The position numbers were made by a program, and so were the translations under genes. Shown piece by piece: positions 60,195-64,000 of a stretch of 64,000 bases of DNA; position 1 is the stretch's first letter; every line of letters begins with the position of its first letter. Under the pieces are notes generated by a model. The model made no database searches and was not told the DNA's origin. It saw only the letters and a program-made list of their open reading frames with translations. Source of the stretch: Blastocladiella emersonii ATCC 22665 (taxonomy: Eukaryota; Blastocladiomycota; Blastocladiomycetes; Blastocladiales; Blastocladiaceae). Location: the NCBI GenBank assembly GCA_025594325.1, contig JANHCV010000008.1:1-64000 (forward strand), written 5' to 3'.

Positions 60195-61818
60195 ATGGAG
60201 CAAAACACAGCAAACCTTCCGACCCTCAAGGAGTCGTTGAAGTCCAACTGCGAGTGCATGGCCAAGTATCCGCCGGTCGTTCGGGATCTGCAACAGTCTG
60301 CGCTGAGTGGAGACCAGTCGGACGTAAATGTCGTGGTCCGTGGAAAGTCATACGTGCTGCATCGGGTAAAACTCGTCCAGAGCCCGTTGTTCAAGGGACT
60401 CCTTGGTGGCGAATGACAACCGGTCGCGTTTAATAGTGTTCTCAGCATCGACTTCTCGCTGACCAATTTGACGAGTGGGGACACTCAAGTCGGCGACACC
60501 CGCACGCTGTACACATCGTCGCGGCCATATACGGCGCTTGCACCAAGGTCTTGGCCGCGCGAATGTCGCTCGCCAACTTCACGGACATTCTCGACGGAGC
60601 CCTTTACTTTGGTACTACCAATCATTGTTCCATTCTCAAGATGGTGATGCTAAAGGTTTGTGACTTTTAGATTTACCTCAGATCATCAACGCATGCTGCG
60701 AAGCGTACTTGGACCTGCTCACGAACTGCCTTGCTTCTGTGGATTCTCCGTCCGAAGCCCTTGTCGCACTCGTTGCCCACGTGATAAAGTTCTGCTCCGA
60801 GGGGCCCGTTCCAAAGGCGGTCGTAGGATTCCTCAAGTCCATTATCAAGAATCTCGAGCACTTGGGTCCGCATCCCTTTACTCGCGCGGTCCTCTCACAG
60901 TGTAGCCGCAGCCTTGTCCCGCGCGTCGTCTGCTCACCTTCATTCTGGATTCCCTCCGAATACGCTCTGTTCGAGTTTCTCGTCGAGCTCTATGCACCGA
61001 CGGACGATATCCTTCGCGCCGTCAAATTCAGCATCATGTCCGACAGCGACCTGCTTCGCGTGCTCTGGAGTCCACGCGTTATGAAGTAGCCGCTACTCCG
61101 GATGGCGGTCCGTTACTCCGCCTTTGAAGCCACCGAGCTTCGTGCCCTCATTCTCGAATCCGATCCGAATGGCCAGCTCTTGGCCCAGGAGGGATACCCT
61201 CTCCCGCTGGTTTCAAGTGAGTTTCTTTGTTGTCCCAAGGCGGCAAAAAAGGAGGCCAGAGACGGCCCGAGTCAAGAGCAACCGCTGTTCCCTGACGACG
61301 TACTTGCCGCACGACGCCATTATGCACGAATGACGCTTTCCTTCCGGCATAATCAAGAAGGTCGCGTCTTCGAGTCCGACCCAGTGTCATTCGGCGGGAT
61401 GTATCGCAAACTCAAAGCGATTCGCGACGAAGGCAATCCAGAATACTATGCGCTTCACATGTACGTAGCTCAATGCCTCATCAACCAACTCGACAGTTAA
61501 CTTAACCCTCGTCCATTTGCGTGATTAGTACCTGCTGGGAAGGAGAACCTCCAGTGCTACGATGATCCACGAAAAGTATTCCTGATGCGCCTAGGGCTTG
61601 TCACGCACCATCCCGGTCGGCTTGACTCTGTCAACTCAACACTGGCATGTTCCCTGGTACGGCCTGTGAAAGGCCACCTCCGGCAAAGGGCGACGTGGTA
61701 TCAACCGACGGCCATGGAAGGAACCAAGGGGTGGACCGTTAATGCCTACGAGGCGGCCAAACCGATCATTCGCAGTGAACCGACAATTCGTGTCATTGTT
61801 TTTGTCGAATACCTGTGA
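60195..61818 (+). pseudogene. BTB/POZ gene copy C, dead
   Basis: Third member of the BTB family of 13.8-17.85 kb. Start MEQNTANLPTLKESLKSN and BTB core SGDQSDVNVVVRGKSYVLHR are intact to LLGGE, where TGG (Trp in copies A and B) has become TGA at 60414-60416. A frameshift follows before VHIVAAIYGACTKVLAARMS. The family's first intron is kept (GTACTA...TTTTAG, then LPQIINACCEAYLD). After SPRVMK there is an in-frame TAG at 61087-61089 where the paralogues read on, and the last exon junction is out of frame although its end, KPIIRSEPTIRVIVFVEYL, still matches. At least three independent lesions make it a pseudogene. The intact parts show all three copies share one gene structure. Confidence 0.8.
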
Positions 61819-62103
61819 ATTCTGATGCAAATTTACGTTTATATGGCTCACAAGTCAGCACATATCACTGTCACTTCCGAGGCCGAGGCGGCATGGCCAG
61901 CTGCTTTTGGTGAGACGCGTCGATTTATCACGTGGTGTGAGACACGCGAGGGCTGATTGCTGCTCCAACGGTTTCGAATGCTCCTCACCACTCGTACCCA
62001 CCACCCATGCATGCATCACCCAAAATGAAACCAAACTTGACGCAACGAAATCAGAACAGCATGCAACAGACTCAGGATAACCCGGGACCTGGCTCCACGC
62101 TCA

Positions 62104-62253
62104 ATGTCACGGCCGCTTCGAGTCCATCGCGCCTCATCTTTCAGCGGGCTTCGGTGCCTCAGCATCCACAAACTCAATGGCATGGATCATGCTTCCGCTC
62201 AGCAACTTTCCAAACACATGCCACCACTGCTTGAAGAGATCACGCTCCACTTA
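62104..62253 (+). pseudogene. LRR gene fragment interrupted by a transposon
   Basis: One frame reads GLRCLSIHKLNGMDHASAQQ then LSKHMPPLLEEITLHL, an LRR unit of the type in LRR 1-3, and stops being LRR-like exactly at the TTAGGGCCC at 62251. The rest of the gene presumably lies beyond the right edge of the element, outside the window. Confidence 0.5.
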
Positions 62254-62387
62254 GGGCCCGTTTGGTTCCGGAGTGAATCAGGTGGATCAATCGATTTTAC
62301 ACGGTCCGGTGTTCACCCAGCTGAAACGTGGCATTTTCACCCCGTCGCGTTCATCGCGGCGTTTGGTTCAACCCCCGGGTGAGCTGA

Positions 62388-62852
62388 ATGGAACCCTCGT
62401 CGCTGAATCGCCCGTCTGTTCGCCCCCGAAACCTTCAGGCTGTGCTCCCCGGCCTATATAAACGCCGTTTTCCTTCGTGGGGCGGCTCGACCACCACCGG
62501 CGAGTACTCGCACCTCGAGCAGGACGGCAAGGAGTCTGGTGACGTGGAAGGTGTTGATGGTCAAGACGACGCGGCCCCCGCCAGCAAGCGCAGCCGCACT
62601 TCGGACAGCAGCTCGCGTCGCCTCTCGGACTCGGAATTCCTCATGGGCATCAAGGAGGTGTTCCAGAGCGTCGCGACCGCCGACTCCAAGCCCGCTCTGA
62701 CCGCCGCACTTGAATGGGTCCAGGACGCGTACAACGACAATGAAGAGTACCAGATCGACGTCGCCACCCGCCTGACCGAGGATCAAGCGCTTCGCGTCAT
62801 GGCCGTGTCCGAATCGAAGCGCAAGCGCGTCCTCGAGTTTTTCATTCAGTAG
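62388..62852 (+). CDS. Harbinger accessory ORF (Myb/SANT-like partner), partial model
   Basis: Harbinger elements encode a second protein that binds the termini and imports the transposase. This frame of 154 aa reads from the ATG at 62388, but a TATATAAA at 62455-62462 lies inside it, so the true start may be downstream with an unseen exon. The conserved-looking part is LSDSEFLMGIKEVFQSVATA, KPALTAALEWVQDAYNDNEE and ALRVMAVSESKRKRVLEFF, an acidic-to-basic helical tail like that of fungal Harbinger partner proteins; a basic SKRSRTSDSSSRR may be a nuclear signal. No Myb tryptophans are visible, so the assignment rests mainly on position. Confidence 0.4.
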   Translation: MEPSSLNRPSVRPRNLQAVLPGLYKRRFPSWGGSTTTGEYSHLEQDGKESGDVEGVDGQDDAAPASKRSRTSDSSSRRLSDSEFLMGIKEVFQSVATADSKPALTAALEWVQDAYNDNEEYQIDVATRLTEDQALRVMAVSESKRKRVLEFFIQ

Positions 62853-63165
62853 CTCTCTCGCACATGTCCCCCTCCCCTCGCGTTGCTTCCTGGCCTTGTT
62901 CTCGCCCATTTGTGTCCAATACATCTGGCTTTGTGTCCATCGTATCTTCAATCGTTACCCTTGGCTCGAAAATGACGCGACTCGTTGAGAAACGCGTGGT
63001 TCGCAAAGTGTCTCACACGTCACGTGATTGATCGACGCGTCTCCACCGATGCATTCTGACCTCAGCGACGCGTCAAATCATCTAGAATCGCTTATATAAC
63101 ATTATAGTACTTGACAAATCAGTATATTACAGCATGCATGCGGGTACAACAATTATTTCGCGCCT

Positions 63166-64000
63166 TCAAAGACGGGTCCCACGAGCGGCCATGACGCGCC
63201 TGTACTCGGTCCAAAGAACATTTGCGACGCGGTTCCGAGGCGAGATACAGCGCTGACGAGCTCCGTCCAGCGAGGCCTCGAGGACAGCGGCCTCGTCGTC
63301 CTCCTCGTTCTCGTCGTCCAGGGGCTCGCGCCCACGCACTGGCGCCTCACGCGCCGCGTCCCGCGCGCGCCGGAGCTCCGTCTCGGCGTCGCGAAAGAAG
63401 GCGTCGCCGCCTTGGTTCCACTTGTTGATCATGTTGTGCAGCGTGCAGAGCGCGTACACAAGCTTGACTTGAGTCTTGATTGGGTAGGCCGCGCCAATCG
63501 AGAGGACGCGGAACCGCTTCTTGAGCACGCCAAAGATATGCTCAATGGAGTTGCGGAGCGACGCGTGACGCAGATTGAAAAGCTCTTCGCGGTTCTTAAC
63601 TCTACGTACGTTGGTGAAGCAGATGAGATGGCGCCAACGTGATGGTCATGGCAGTGAGAACGTACCCATCCTTGCCGCGCGCAAACTCGCGAAGATGATA
63701 GCGGGTACCGCTGAAGGGCACGATGATGGACGTGCGGTTTGCGTAGCCGCCGTCGGCGAGGTAGAAGCGGCCGGCGGGGATCTTGAACCCACGGGCGAAG
63801 GCGTCCGAGAGCACGCGCGAGTCGTGCGCCTTGCCCTCCCACCCTGCGAGAACGTAGGTGAAGTTCAAGTCAAAGTCGCAGGCAGCGAGGACATTTGAGG
63901 ATATGGTCCCCTTGCGGTTTCGGAACGAGTCGTGAAGCTTAGTGGGCACAACAAACGGGATGTGCGTTCCGTCAAGCGCGCCGACCGCGTTCTGGAACGG
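63166..64000 (-). CDS. PIF/Harbinger (HARBI1-like) DDE transposase, 5' end missing
   Basis: Two exons seen (63666-64000, continuing past the edge, and 63166-63601; 64-nt intron with GTACGTT donor, in frame). DDE_Tnp_4 family. All three catalytic acids are present: GALDGTHIP near the window edge, FYLADGGYAN, and LRNSIEHIFGVLKKRF. Also VLAGWEGKAHDSRVL, IVPFSGTRYHLRE, and the splice-made NREELFNLRH. The C-terminus holds an acidic DDENEEDDEA and ends VMAARGTRL. No internal stop, so the enzyme may still be active. Only the helix-turn-helix N-terminal part lies outside the window. Confidence 0.85.

Larger units (their letters stand above)
62254..64000. mobile_element. PIF/Harbinger DNA transposon, right end outside window
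   Basis: The left end is TTA (target-site candidate, 62251-62253) followed by GGGCCCGTTTGGTTCC, a terminus of the Harbinger/Tourist kind; GTTTGGTTC recurs internally at 62361-62369. Inside are a small DNA-binding-type ORF on the + strand and, facing it, a DDE transposase on the minus strand running off the window. Two convergent genes of this kind are the standard Harbinger layout. The matching right terminus and second TTA cannot be checked. Confidence 0.65.

Noticed and set aside
1..64000. tRNA, rRNA or snoRNA genes
   Set aside because: I looked for tRNA T-loop and A/B-box patterns and rRNA-like blocks and saw none I could support by eye; a covariance-model scan would be decisive.

Overview
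This window looks like nuclear DNA of a GC-rich, intron-bearing fungus with a flagellated stage, most plausibly a blastocladiomycete (Allomyces-like). The evidence is: eukaryotic gene structure with many short GT-AG introns (mostly 40-125 nt); fungal-type cytochrome P450s, dihydrofolate synthase and a CDK5/Pho85-type kinase; and two axonemal or ciliary genes, IFT20 and an enkurin-family protein, which non-flagellated fungi lack. The genus is an inference; the flagellum genes are seen directly.

Layout. 0-1.65 kb: pyrimidine tract and decayed sequence. 1.65-3.6 kb: two ankyrin-like WW-repeat genes, the second broken by a 7-bp duplication. 3.8-13.3 kb: housekeeping block (M1 aminopeptidase, an MTFR-like mitochondrial fission regulator, a CDK5 orthologue) and the first P450. 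13.8-17.85 kb: two BTB/POZ paralogues, one frameshifted. 18-22.2 kb: divergent dihydrofolate synthase and TFIP11/Ntr1 G-patch splicing factor. 22.3-28.2 kb: three tandem P450s with the same intron position as the first. 28.3-30.8 kb: a third WW-repeat gene and a single-pass membrane protein. 32.3-36.7 kb: IFT20 and two tandem degenerate metacaspases. 36.9-43.1 kb: DUF1295-type membrane enzyme, a His/Gln-rich nuclear-like protein, a partial membrane-protein paralogue and a decayed unidentified gene. 43.5-48.6 kb: ATP synthase alpha, enkurin and an Mpv17-type protein. 49.2-50.3 kb: third degenerate metacaspase, frameshifted. 50.8-61.8 kb: three LRR genes, an F-box-like gene, a coiled-coil gene and a BTB pseudogene. 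62-64 kb: LRR fragment interrupted by a PIF/Harbinger element whose transposase runs off the right edge.

Two themes stand out. First, the accessory genes are dominated by putative ubiquitin-ligase adaptors. The ankyrin-like and LRR genes share one N-terminal F-box-like helix module, and the LRR genes keep a single WW-type unit between that module and the LRRs, as if the substrate-binding repeats had been swapped. BTB proteins (typical CUL3 adaptors) are interspersed. Several members carry frameshifts or stops, which suggests birth-and-death evolution. Second, three paralogues have a caspase-fold (metacaspase-like) domain in which both catalytic residues are replaced, followed by several Asp-rich DxDGDG calcium-loop repeats; two end in Cys-Cys. 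This is the best candidate for an undescribed system.

Recurring small signals: AATACA shortly after stop codons (candidate poly(A) signal), TGCAACG just upstream of several start codons, and GTACG-type intron donors. Exon boundaries were read by eye and checked for reading frame; they are not supported by transcripts.
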